A stretch of DNA of 42,376 nucleotides from Thiotrichaceae bacterium (GTDB lineage Bacteria > Pseudomonadota > Gammaproteobacteria > SZUA-140), in contig NVTY02000043.1 in NCBI GenBank assembly GCA_002401765.2, positions 1 to 42,376 of the forward strand, read 5' to 3'. The position numbers were made by a program, and so were the translations under genes. Positions 1 to 9,049 of this stretch are shown piece after piece; position 1 is the stretch's first letter, and each line of letters starts with the position of its first letter. The notes under the pieces are model-generated. The model had not been told where the DNA came from, ran no database searches, and saw only the letters and a program-made list of their open reading frames with translations.

Positions 1-121
1 CATCGAATACGAAAATGCTTATTACCATGTTATGAATCGTGGGCAGGGAAGGCGGCAGGTATTCCCGAATGTTGATCACTATGCCGATTTCCAGCAATGC
101 TTATCAGAAGCTCATATACGA
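1..121 (+). pseudogene. REP-associated (Y1, IS200-like) transposase, N-terminal stub
   Basis: Frame 2 reads IEYENAYYHVMNRGQGRR followed by QVFPNVDHYADFQQCLSEAHIR. This is the characteristic start of RAYT/TnpA_REP transposases, including the YHVMNRG stretch. The first residues lie before the window. Similarity stops near base 121, before the His-x-His and Tyr catalytic regions. The frame then runs through unrelated sequence to a TGA at 209-211. The stub abuts, out of frame, the adhesin fragment that follows. Recognition is by motif only; the stub is clearly non-functional as it stands. Confidence 0.75.
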
Positions 122-2265
122 TCTGGCAAGGCACGGCGAGTAACGAGACCTACACCGCAGGCGGGAGTCCGGTTACACATGACCAACTGGCCTATGAAAG
201 TACTGGCGTGACATTGGATGTTAACTACTCCGGCGTTGAAACAGTCACGAGCAATGTGGTCGCCAATACCTTAACGATCAACAACAGTGGCAACACTGGC
301 GATACGATTAGTTTAGGCGATAGTGTTTTTGCAGCCAGCACCAGCCTGGCTCATGTGAATTATAGCGCCGGGGATAAAACGAATATCACCGTGCGAGCAC
401 TGGGGTTAAGTGACCTCAATCTGACGGATGGTATTCTGATTAGCGGTGACTTTACAGTGACCGCCGATGCCATTAATGATGCGCGTGCAGATACGACGAC
501 ACCTTTAATTACCGCTGATCATCTGGTGCTGGATGGCGTTAATAACGCAGGTAGTGAATCGAGTCGGTTGACGACGGATGTGAATGAACTGAGTGTGCTC
601 AACCATAGCGGTGAGGTCTATCTTGTTGAGCAGGATACGATTGAACTGGTTGAACTCTCAAACTCGACGGGTGTGATTGATATCACAACAGTGACGGGTT
701 CTATCGCCAGCAGTGCGAATCTGCAAACCAGTGGCGCACTTAACCTGAATGCTGCCACTGATATTATCTTATCAGGTAATAATCAGTTCGCTGCGACTGC
801 ATTGGATGCCGGTGCTAATATTGTTTTAGCGGGTAATAATCAGTTCGCTGGCGCAGCGGCATTTGATGCGGGCCTTGATATTAATTTAGCAGGCAACAAT
901 CAGTTCATCGGTGTGACGAGATTTGATGCCGGCGATAGCATTCGTTTTAACGGCGGTAACCAATTCTCAGGCGCAACGAATTTAACCGCTCTCAACAGTA
1001 TTGTTGCCAGTGGTATTAATACTGTCTCTGCACCGATGTCGCTGAATGCAACCAATATCAGCCTGACCGGCAATAACCAGATATCGGCTGCATTAACACT
1101 GAATGGCTCAACGGTTACGGTGAACAACCGTCAGGATACTCATCTTGCTAGTGTGACGGCGAACGACTTAACGATCACCTCACTGGGTGGCATTATCGGT
1201 TCGGGCGCTATCGTGGTGACTAATGGTAGCTCAACCGGATTGGCCAGGTTCACTTCATCAACGGGAAGCATTCTCCTAAATAATGCCAATAATAACTTTG
1301 ATGTGGTGACTCTGCAGGCAGCTAATGATGCAAGTCTGGTGGAATCAAATAACATGACGATAAGAGAAACGGCGGTTGGCGGCGCGCTTAACGTCTCCTC
1401 GAATGGCAATATGAGGGTGGGTGAACTCACTGCGCAGACGATGACACTTCACTCTGAATCAGGTGCGATTGTCGATGCGTCTAGTCGTTTAACGGCAAGC
1501 ACAGTGACGCTCTCTGCCGCAAGGGGAATCGGCGGTGGTACCGTTAGCCATGTGAATGGCAACGAAGGGTTTGGAAATTTGGATACCTCAGGGGCGATCA
1601 ATACCCAAACGGCCACCCTGAGCGCAATCAACACCACCACGGGCACCGTCAATATCAGTAACCGCGGCGACCTTAACGTGCGTGACCTGCGTAATCGTGG
1701 TGATATTATTCTGAGGAATTCAGGCGAAATATCGTTACAAGTGACGCAGAATGGAAGCACTTCGCTTGGCGCCATTGATGCCAACTATGGCGCGAATATC
1801 AGCTCGACAGAGTACACGGGTAGCGTGGTGATACTGAATGAAAGCGAGCACTCAGTAAGAACGACGGGCTTTGGTTTGAGTGAGGCGGATATCATCGCCG
1901 AGAGCCTGTTTGTGAACAGCGTGACAGACTTTGGTGAGCAAGGGCAACCGATTCGCTTGCGGGTGAATGACCAATTTACATTGATTGGTAGCCGTGGCTC
2001 AGTGATCTCGATTGGCGGCGAACCGCGCCACACCACCACCAGTGCTGACTTAATTGAAGGGGATGCGACGAGTGGTCTGAGTGGGCAGCAGCGAGTGGAC
2101 ATTGGTTCGCTGGCGAATATAGACCCCGCCATCTTTGCCGAGGTTAGAAACTATAACTATGGCGATACCTCGTTACGCCTGCCAGCAGACCAGGGCACAG
2201 GCAGTGACGAAGAAGAGGAGGAGTGGGATGAGGAAGAAGCGGCGGCGGTAGAAGAAGGGGTGTGA
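97..2265 (+). CDS. Filamentous-haemagglutinin-like beta-helix protein, 5'-truncated
   Basis: The 722-residue frame is rich in Asn, Thr, Ser and Gly, with regularly spaced short strands (LTINNSGN, ITSLGGIIGSG, GDIILRNSGEISL), as in FhaB-type two-partner-secretion adhesins. Codons from about 760 to 1090 encode a degenerate repeat of about 20 residues with core GNNQF. The C terminus is strongly acidic (DEEEEEWDEEEAAAVEEGV). There is no signal peptide or TPS secretion domain. The nominal ATG at 97 lies inside the transposase stub, in another frame, so adhesin-like sequence really begins near 122. It is probably the 3' part of a larger exoprotein gene cut by a rearrangement, and probably not secreted now. 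No TpsB transporter is visible in the window. Confidence 0.65.
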   Translation: MLIRSSYTIWQGTASNETYTAGGSPVTHDQLAYESTGVTLDVNYSGVETVTSNVVANTLTINNSGNTGDTISLGDSVFAASTSLAHVNYSAGDKTNITVRALGLSDLNLTDGILISGDFTVTADAINDARADTTTPLITADHLVLDGVNNAGSESSRLTTDVNELSVLNHSGEVYLVEQDTIELVELSNSTGVIDITTVTGSIASSANLQTSGALNLNAATDIILSGNNQFAATALDAGANIVLAGNNQFAGAAAFDAGLDINLAGNNQFIGVTRFDAGDSIRFNGGNQFSGATNLTALNSIVASGINTVSAPMSLNATNISLTGNNQISAALTLNGSTVTVNNRQDTHLASVTANDLTITSLGGIIGSGAIVVTNGSSTGLARFTSSTGSILLNNANNNFDVVTLQAANDASLVESNNMTIRETAVGGALNVSSNGNMRVGELTAQTMTLHSESGAIVDASSRLTASTVTLSAARGIGGGTVSHVNGNEGFGNLDTSGAINTQTATLSAINTTTGTVNISNRGDLNVRDLRNRGDIILRNSGEISLQVTQNGSTSLGAIDANYGANISSTEYTGSVVILNESEHSVRTTGFGLSEADIIAESLFVNSVTDFGEQGQPIRLRVNDQFTLIGSRGSVISIGGEPRHTTTSADLIEGDATSGLSGQQRVDIGSLANIDPAIFAEVRNYNYGDTSLRLPADQGTGSDEEEEEWDEEEAAAVEEGV

Positions 2266-2283
2266 TTGCATGCAGAGCGATAC

Positions 2284-2683
2284 TCATAAGTTGACGCCGA
2301 GTACTTTAGTGAAAAAAAGTAAAACAATTAAGCTTCCTATAGTTAAAAAACCAATAACCAGATATAAATAACTCAAAAAAATATCGAACAGCGGGGCATT
2401 GCCGCGAAAATCATAACCATTGGTGACATCGTGTATGACACGATGGCGTTTGCTGTGGATGAGTTTTTTAAAAATGATAAGCCCAGAATAGTAACCAGTT
2501 CGCACCACTGCTCCCATAAGTAAGGGCAATGGTACGATAATATTCAGGAAACATCGCATCATATTTTCGTGTCAATCGAAAATACAGACAGAGAAGCAAA
2601 ATCATACCGACCAAACAACCAAAACCAAAACCAAGCGCAAATATCGACGCAAGCCATTCTTTAGTTTCGAGCGAAATCCCCAT
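2284..2683 (-). pseudogene. Small two-segment membrane protein, apparently frameshifted
   Basis: Two overlapping minus-strand frames make one plausible protein of about 133 residues. Frame A (2683 to 2468) gives MGISLETKEWLASIFALGFG, a first membrane segment and KYDAMFPEYYRTI. Frame B (2562 to 2284) continues with SGLIIFKKLIHSKRHRV, then a second hydrophobic stretch (YLYLVIGFLTIGSLIVLLFF). Each alone has a ragged end, so one frameshift between 2468 and 2562 is inferred. It starts 32 bases after the stop of the gene encoding the 253-residue hairpin protein, so the two are probably co-transcribed. An immunity-type role is possible but unproven. A sequencing error would also explain the break. 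Confidence 0.45.
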
Positions 2684-2715
2684 GTTTGGTATTGACTGTT
2701 GCGTTTACAACAGGC

Positions 2716-3477
2716 TTATTGCATCTCTGACAAGAGTTGTTTTTTCCGTTCAGCGGGCAGCGCTACCTCGTAGGCTGAGATCTGCTCGTAGAGTGCCTTG
2801 CCAAACTCACGTCCACCTTCTGCACCCAACAGCGCACTAACACCACCCACTACGGTAAGAAGAATCAGTCCTGGCCCAGCAAAAAGAACGATGCCAGCGA
2901 TTGCTAAGCTCGCTAATGCAATCTCCCCAATCAACGCCCCATACTCCTCATACGCTACTTTCTCGGCATTCTCGCCCGCATCACGCGCATTGTTCACTTT
3001 CTGTCCTGCGAATGTCGCATCAATCACAATGGCCCCAAGGGCACTGACTCTGGCGATTTTCAGGAAACGTTTGAGGCGTTGGACGTCTTCGATATTGGTG
3101 AGATCAATGCTGCGTTGACGGTTGCGCAGTACACGCATGCCCCGCTTGGGGCTTCTTAGGGCTGCGGTGTTGCGAAACATGCTGCTGAGTTCGCCGTTGT
3201 ATTGCTGTAGTAGCTTGTTCAAGACCTGGCTTTCCTGTGGGGTAAACCGTGGCCCGATGCCATTGACTCGGGGTGTGTTGCGTTTGAGTTGTTGTTCGAG
3301 GTCATCGGGGATCGCCAGGCATTCACCGCCAAGCAGGGGCCGATTAGGATAGTGCCCGTTATATTTCGCCAAAATCTTGCAGATAGACGCTTGCTCTGTG
3401 GCGGGCACTTCATGGCCATGCTGGGCGACGAAATCAGGTAATGTCTGGAATTTATCAGTGACATACCGTGTCGGCAT
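2716..3477 (-). CDS. Unknown protein with C-terminal glycine-rich hydrophobic hairpin (effector-like)
   Basis: The ATG at 3477 is chosen because AAGGAA precedes it by about eight bases; the longer TTG start at 3513 has no such site. The product is 253 residues. Its N-terminal part (MPTRYVTDKF, then YNGHYPNRPLLGGECLAIPDD) looks like a short carbohydrate- or wall-binding module; the GECLAIPD phrase recalls LysM ends. A basic middle region follows. Residues about 180-219 form a long hydrophobic, Gly-rich hairpin (LASLAIAGIVLFAGPGLILL), a layout seen in pore-forming toxins and secreted membrane-active effectors. A small membrane protein gene lies immediately downstream. I do not recognise the family; effector-plus-immunity is an inference from layout. 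Confidence 0.6.
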   Translation of the reverse strand: MPTRYVTDKFQTLPDFVAQHGHEVPATEQASICKILAKYNGHYPNRPLLGGECLAIPDDLEQQLKRNTPRVNGIGPRFTPQESQVLNKLLQQYNGELSSMFRNTAALRSPKRGMRVLRNRQRSIDLTNIEDVQRLKRFLKIARVSALGAIVIDATFAGQKVNNARDAGENAEKVAYEEYGALIGEIALASLAIAGIVLFAGPGLILLTVVGGVSALLGAEGGREFGKALYEQISAYEVALPAERKKQLLSEMQ

Positions 3478-3682
3478 GATGCTTTTCCTTACCACGAGAA
3501 TAGACGGGATCAAACAGGGCTGAAAGTGAGCAAAACAGTACCATGAAACCGTTATGCCCTACTATAAAATAGCGTGAAATTGACCCATACTGTTTATTTT
3601 ATCTATTGATCACATCATCAGGATGCCGTTGTTTCTGCCTTTTTAAGTGTCACATTATTCGCTTTGGCGGCTCTTTAATATA

Positions 3683-5848
3683 TCAGTGGGCTAGTCTGGG
3701 TATAGTGACAGACTCCTGGAGTGGTTTGATGATAACCGCTGAAAGTGGTGGTAGGGTGATCGAGAGCGAAAACGGTTGTTTCATCCAGGGGATATCATCA
3801 GCAGGAATTCGCTTTAGATTGAATCGATCTTCGCCGCCAAAAGCGCGTGCATCTGAATTGAAAATTTCTCGGTAGTGTTGGTTTTTTTCGATGCCAATGC
3901 GGTATCCATTTCTAGTGATAGCAGAAAAATTAAGCGCCACAATAAGGTGGCATTCTTCGCCATTCCGCCTGAAGACAATTAATGACTGACTGGAATCATG
4001 GCGCTCAATCCATTCAAACCCCTGCTCATTGAAATCGTAGTAATGCAGAGCTTGAATATTACGATAGAGCGCGTTGAGCTTGCATACCATGAGGGATAAA
4101 CCGCCATGCAGTGCATCGTCAGTCAGTGCCCATGGTAGTTCTCCTTCAGGCCGCCATTCTATATTTGAGGCGAATTCATTGCCCATGAATAGTAGTTTTT
4201 TTCCGGGATGTGTAAACATGTAGCTATAGAGTAGCCGCAGGTTTGCAAAACGTTGAGACTTGTTCCCAGGCATTTGATCGAGTAAAGGTGCTTTATTTTG
4301 TGCATTATTCTGTGGTGAAAATGGCAGCATGAAATGTTCACTAAAAGCATAGTTTTGGCTGAAAGTGAGTGTGTCATGATGCGCTTGTCGTGTGCTGGTG
4401 TCATGCGTGAGATACCTGAGGGTGTCGTGATGCCACCCTATGTTCCATTTTATGCTAAACCCTAATCCACCTAAAGCAGTTGGCGTGGTCACCATTGGCC
4501 AAACGGTATTCTCTTCTGCTAGCATTAAAACGCCGGGATGATGTTGCTGTGCAAGGAGATTGATTTCACGCAACAGCGATAACGCATCATTATTTTGTTG
4601 CCCTTTTTGGTAGATCATCGAGGTTGATGTGCGCAGCTTAAGGCCGTCGAGATGAAAATCGTTGAGCCAGAAAAGAGCGCTTGAGATGAGAAAATTTCTG
4701 CTACCATTTTTACTGTAATCAAAAACACCAGGGTTGTGGCTAGCCTGCTCGTACAGGCGTTCGCCATCATAGCGATAAAGGCTATCAGGGGTGGTTGGGA
4801 GGTGGTCGATATGCCAATTGAAGATCACACCAACACGATGTTGATGGCAGTAATCGATGAAGTATCTAAAATCATCAGGTGTGCCGTGGCGACTATCGGG
4901 GGCGAAAAAACCGCAGCCAGGCCGTATGAGTGATTCTGAAAATAGTTGGATATGGGTAAAACCAAGGTCACGTACGTATGTGACCAGTTGTTCGGCCAGG
5001 GCTTGATAGTTGAGTGATGCGTGATCATGATCGCGTCGCCATGAAGCGAGATCGACTTCATAGATCGATAGTGGTTTATGCTGCCAGTCGTCAGTTGTGC
5101 GGCGAGCCATCCACTGCTGGTCTTGCCATTGATATTCATTCTGGCTAGTGACGAGCGCATTTTTATCATTGTCGGCAGCCAGTTGTTGGGCATAGGGATC
5201 TGTTTTTAGTTGTGCTATGCCGTTGTGATGGTTTCTTATTTCAAATTGATATTGATCATTTGCGGTGAGACCGGGAATGAAGATCTCCCAGATACCCGAT
5301 GCCCCGCGGGCTCTCATCGCATGACAGCGATTATCCCAGTGGTTGAATGGGCCGACGACGCTGACGCGTTCCGCATTGGGGGCCCAAGTGGCGAATAGTA
5401 CCCCATCAATATGATCGATGGTGGTGAAATGTGCGCCTAATATATCGCTGGCATTAAGCAGTTTTCCGTTGATAAAAAGTGCGAGTTCGGCTTCTGCTAT
5501 CTGTTCCTGAAAGCGATAGGCGTCGTAGTGTTGATGAGCGCTGCCATCACTGCCTAGCCATTCAATAACGTAGTGTTCTGGGATGGTTGTATCGCTGCTC
5601 GTGAGTTCAAAAATGACATTGTCACCGAGGCGTTTGAATGCCAGTTGCGGTGCGACTAGCGAGGCGCTAACCGCATGGGGAAGGATCGTGCGAATAACGG
5701 TTTCTTGCTGTCCATTGTGCTGCCTAATATGCCGGCCAAGGTAGACAAATGGGTTGTGATGGCGTGCCTGTAGTATCTTGTGAGCAAGCGGTGCCAAAGC
5801 CTGTTGACGCCGGCTTTCCTTTGACGAATCCATCCCATTGCCTTGCAT
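3683..5848 (-). CDS. GlgB-like 1,4-alpha-glucan branching enzyme homologue, predicted catalytically dead
   Basis: At 721 residues this is about the length of GlgB and alignable end to end: N-terminal module (about 25-110), CBM48 (about 140-235; VLFATWAPNAERVSVVGPFNHW), barrel domain (about 260-610) and C-terminal sheet domain (ending LSITLPPLSAVII). Landmarks such as KWNIGWHHDTL and GKKLLFMGNEFA are preserved. Catalytic positions are not: the nucleophile motif LRVDAV is KLRTST (Asp to Arg406), DWVPGH is NWHIDH (Asp to Asn344), LSHDEV is FSPQNN (His to Pro512, Asp to Gln513), and the SWGYQ substrate motif is gone. Only the acid/base Glu (AEE, residue 445) and His349 remain. The frame is intact, so it may be retained as a glucan-binding or regulatory pseudoenzyme. 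No other glycogen gene is nearby. The start could also be the ATG at 5833. Confidence 0.85.
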   Translation of the reverse strand: MQGNGMDSSKESRRQQALAPLAHKILQARHHNPFVYLGRHIRQHNGQQETVIRTILPHAVSASLVAPQLAFKRLGDNVIFELTSSDTTIPEHYVIEWLGSDGSAHQHYDAYRFQEQIAEAELALFINGKLLNASDILGAHFTTIDHIDGVLFATWAPNAERVSVVGPFNHWDNRCHAMRARGASGIWEIFIPGLTANDQYQFEIRNHHNGIAQLKTDPYAQQLAADNDKNALVTSQNEYQWQDQQWMARRTTDDWQHKPLSIYEVDLASWRRDHDHASLNYQALAEQLVTYVRDLGFTHIQLFSESLIRPGCGFFAPDSRHGTPDDFRYFIDYCHQHRVGVIFNWHIDHLPTTPDSLYRYDGERLYEQASHNPGVFDYSKNGSRNFLISSALFWLNDFHLDGLKLRTSTSMIYQKGQQNNDALSLLREINLLAQQHHPGVLMLAEENTVWPMVTTPTALGGLGFSIKWNIGWHHDTLRYLTHDTSTRQAHHDTLTFSQNYAFSEHFMLPFSPQNNAQNKAPLLDQMPGNKSQRFANLRLLYSYMFTHPGKKLLFMGNEFASNIEWRPEGELPWALTDDALHGGLSLMVCKLNALYRNIQALHYYDFNEQGFEWIERHDSSQSLIVFRRNGEECHLIVALNFSAITRNGYRIGIEKNQHYREIFNSDARAFGGEDRFNLKRIPADDIPWMKQPFSLSITLPPLSAVIIKPLQESVTIPRLAH

Positions 5849-6054
5849 TGGCTATTTTCTCGCGTTGGCAGGTGCTCTATCATTCGCACATTCTTACTAT
5901 AACATGCGGCCGAAATGGGTGCTTTTTGTCTCTGTGACGGCGCTTTAACAGGCTGTTTAGAGGGCGGAGGTGAAATAGAGTGGCCTGCTTGTGCTATCAT
6001 TGCACCCCTTTGGCGGTGCTTTTGAAAACAGCTGAAGGAATTCGCATGAGCGAG

Positions 6055-6094
6055 AAAATAAAATAAAATAAAATAAAATAAAATAAAATAAAAT
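6055..6094. repeat. AAAAT pentanucleotide microsatellite, 8 perfect copies
   Basis: Eight uninterrupted AAAAT units occupy these 40 bases, followed by AATAAT. They lie just beyond the 3' end of the tRNA-Leu gene on its transcript side, so the tRNA precursor would carry repeated AUUUU. Such tracts change copy number by slipped-strand mispairing. Confidence 0.95.
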
Positions 6095-6099
6095 AATAA

Positions 6100-6185
6100 T
6101 GGTGCCGAGGGAGAGACTCGAACTCTCACGACCAAAGGCCACCGGATTTTGAATCCGACGCGTCTACCAGTTCCGCCACCCCGGC
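6100..6185 (-). tRNA. tRNA-Leu (anticodon CAA)
   Basis: The reverse complement starts GCCGGGGTGGCGGAACTGG and ends CCTCGGCACCA. The acceptor arms pair over seven base pairs with one G-T. The D-arm phrase GGTAGACGC is present, as is the anticodon arm GGATTCAAAATCC with CAA in the loop. There is a long variable arm typical of tRNA-Leu, a TTCGAGT T-loop and an encoded CCA. The length is 86 bases including CCA. The gene is divergent from queA. Confidence 0.95.
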
Positions 6186-6198
6186 AAAGGGAACGCGG

Positions 6199-6228
6199 AT
6201 TATACAAGTGATCGATGCGATGTGACAA
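6199..6228 (-). promoter_or_regulatory. Sigma-70 promoter of tRNA-Leu(CAA)
   Basis: On the minus strand, TTGTCA (6228-6223), an 18-base spacer and a perfect TATAAT (6204-6199) are followed by a GC-rich CCGCG discriminator and then the tRNA 5' end at 6185. GC-rich discriminators are typical of stringently controlled stable-RNA promoters. Confidence 0.8.
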
Positions 6229-6251
6229 GCACGTCGTGTCGAGAATATAAA
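6222..6251 (+). promoter_or_regulatory. Predicted queA-tgt promoter
   Basis: GTGACA (6222-6227) and TATAAA (6246-6251) are 18 bases apart and about 25 bases upstream of queA. The -35 box occupies almost the same bases as the -35 box of the divergent tRNA-Leu promoter. Confidence 0.5.
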
Positions 6252-6275
6252 AACAGATGAACAACCGCAGTAGAG

Positions 6276-7328
6276 ATGATGCAGCTTTCCGATTTTAATT
6301 TTGATTTACCAATAGACCTAATCGCACAGCAGCCGCTGGCAGAGCGCACTCAGAGTCGATTGTTATGCCTTAATGGTGTGACGGGCGACTATCAAGATCA
6401 GCAGTTTGCGCAGCTACCCTCGCTGCTGAATGAGAATGATCTGTTAGTGCTTAATAATACGCGCGTGATTCCAGCCCGACTCTTGGGTAAAAAGGCGAGT
6501 GGTGGTGGTATTGAGGTGATGTTAGAACGCGTGCTTAGTGACAGTGACATGCTGGTGCAGATACGAGCCAGTAAGGCGCCGAAGGTTGGTGGGCAGCTAT
6601 TCTTGGGCGATGAAGCGGTTGACGCGACGGTGATCTCGCGTGAAAATGGTTTTTATCAGTTGCGTCTGAACGATGCGCGTAGCGCGATTGATGTTTTGCA
6701 GGCGATCGGCCACGTGCCTTTGCCGCCTTATATAGAGCGCCCTGACGATGAACTCGACCAGCAGCGTTATCAGACGGTGTTTGCTGAACATCCCGGTGCC
6801 GTGGCAGCGCCGACGGCTGGGCTTCATTTTGATCAAGCGATTCTCAATGAGATAAGTGCCAAAGGGGTTCGTCAGGTAACGGTGACCCTGCATGTGGGGG
6901 CGGGTACCTTTCAGCCGGTGCGGGTGGATGATGTCGCGATGCACGAGATGCATTATGAATATGTTGAGGTGTCGCAGGCCACATGTGATGCCATAGCAGA
7001 GACACGGCGACGCGGAGGGCGAGTGATAGCGGTTGGTACCACCGTGGTGCGCAGTCTTGAAACGGCGGTTCAAAATGGCGTAGTAGCACCGTATAGCGGT
7101 GAGACCAATATTTTTATCTACCCCGGTTACCGATTCAGTGTGATTGATCGGTTGATCACCAATTTTCACATGCCTGAATCAACATTACTGATGTTGGTGA
7201 GCGCCTTTTGTGGCCGTGACCATATGATGGCGGCTTATCAACATGCAATTGAGCAGCGTTACCGGTTTTATAGTTATGGCGATGCGATGTTTATTGCACC
7301 GTCTATAGCAGCAAAGTTTGAGGAATAG
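6276..7328 (+). CDS. queA: S-adenosylmethionine:tRNA ribosyltransferase-isomerase
   Basis: QueA transfers and isomerises the ribosyl group of AdoMet onto preQ1 in tRNA, giving epoxyqueuosine at the wobble base of GUN-anticodon tRNAs. The 350-residue length is normal. Family signatures are present in order: LNNTRVIPARL, GGGIEVMLER, HPGAVAAPTAGLHF, VTLHVGAGTFQPV, VGTTVVRSLE and TNFHMPESTLLMLVSAF. The second ATG (6279, MQLSDFNFDLP) matches the usual QueA beginning and is an equally good start. The tgt gene begins six bases after the stop, so the two are almost certainly one transcript. Confidence 0.97.
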   Translation: MMQLSDFNFDLPIDLIAQQPLAERTQSRLLCLNGVTGDYQDQQFAQLPSLLNENDLLVLNNTRVIPARLLGKKASGGGIEVMLERVLSDSDMLVQIRASKAPKVGGQLFLGDEAVDATVISRENGFYQLRLNDARSAIDVLQAIGHVPLPPYIERPDDELDQQRYQTVFAEHPGAVAAPTAGLHFDQAILNEISAKGVRQVTVTLHVGAGTFQPVRVDDVAMHEMHYEYVEVSQATCDAIAETRRRGGRVIAVGTTVVRSLETAVQNGVVAPYSGETNIFIYPGYRFSVIDRLITNFHMPESTLLMLVSAFCGRDHMMAAYQHAIEQRYRFYSYGDAMFIAPSIAAKFEE

Positions 7329-8450
<1,122 letters not shown>

Positions 8451-8468
8451 TGTTGCGCTGTTGAATTA

Positions 8469-8589
8469 GTAACTATTCAGCTCACTGCTGAAATCCAGCA
8501 TTTCTTCGCTAAAAGATGATCATTTACACTTGTAAATTCACATTTTTCGCCTTGAACTGACGAATTTCAGCTGCAATCTGAACAGTTAC
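8469..8589. mobile_element. MITE-like element between tgt and yajC
   Basis: This 121-base segment is bounded by imperfect terminal inverted repeats of 26 bases: 8469-8494 begins GTAACTATTCAG and 8564-8589 ends CTGAACAGTTAC. The outer 12 bases match except for one, and the inner GCTGAAAT also pairs. At the centre is a palindrome, ATTTACACTTGTAAAT (8522-8537). No coding capacity and no clear target duplication were seen. It separates tgt from the Sec genes. Confidence 0.6.
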
Positions 8590-8680
8590 ATTGATTATAC
8601 CTAGAACCTGCACGCACGATCGCTAGCGGGGCTAGGTGATAGTTACTTGAGTTATTAGGTTTTGATCTAGGAGAGGGGAG

Positions 8681-9016
8681 ATGATGAACTTTTTTATTGG
8701 TGATGTGTGGGCTGAGGGTGCTGCACCCGCCGGGGATGGTGGGTTAATGGGCCTGTTGCCATTGCTACTGATTTTTGTAATTTTTTACTTTTTACTGCTG
8801 CGGCCTCAGATGAAACGCAGCAAAGAGCATCGCACCATGGTGGTCGCGCTAGCTAAGGGTGACGAAGTGGTTACTTCTGGTGGTGTGCTGGGCAAGATCA
8901 CCAGTGTCGATGAGAGCTTTGTTGGCCTGGATATCGCGAATGGACTGGAAATTAAAGTTCAGCGTAGTGCCGTGTCATCATTGATGCCTAAAGGCACAAT
9001 GAAAGGAAAAGCATAA
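8681..9016 (+). CDS. yajC: Preprotein translocase subunit YajC
   Basis: YajC is a small accessory subunit of the SecDF-YajC inner-membrane complex. The 111-residue protein has one membrane segment (about residues 21-41, GLLPLLLIFVIFYFLLLRP), the conserved RPQMKRSKEH that follows it, and the cytoplasmic motif KGDEVVTSGGVLGKI. A strong AGGAGAGGGGAG site precedes the ATG. It is the first gene of yajC-secD-secF. Confidence 0.96.
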   Translation: MMNFFIGDVWAEGAAPAGDGGLMGLLPLLLIFVIFYFLLLRPQMKRSKEHRTMVVALAKGDEVVTSGGVLGKITSVDESFVGLDIANGLEIKVQRSAVSSLMPKGTMKGKA

Positions 9017-9049
9017 AAAGCTACTGTAGCAAGTAAAGGCTAGTCGACG

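Noticed and set aside
5656..6264. Minus-strand 202-codon frame through the tRNA and microsatellite
   Set aside because: It runs across tRNA-Leu and the AAAAT tract (visible as LFYFILFYF) and overlaps the GlgB-like start; composition is an artefact.
6600..7169. Minus-strand 190-codon frame opposite queA
   Set aside because: Antisense to a conserved gene with no motif of its own.
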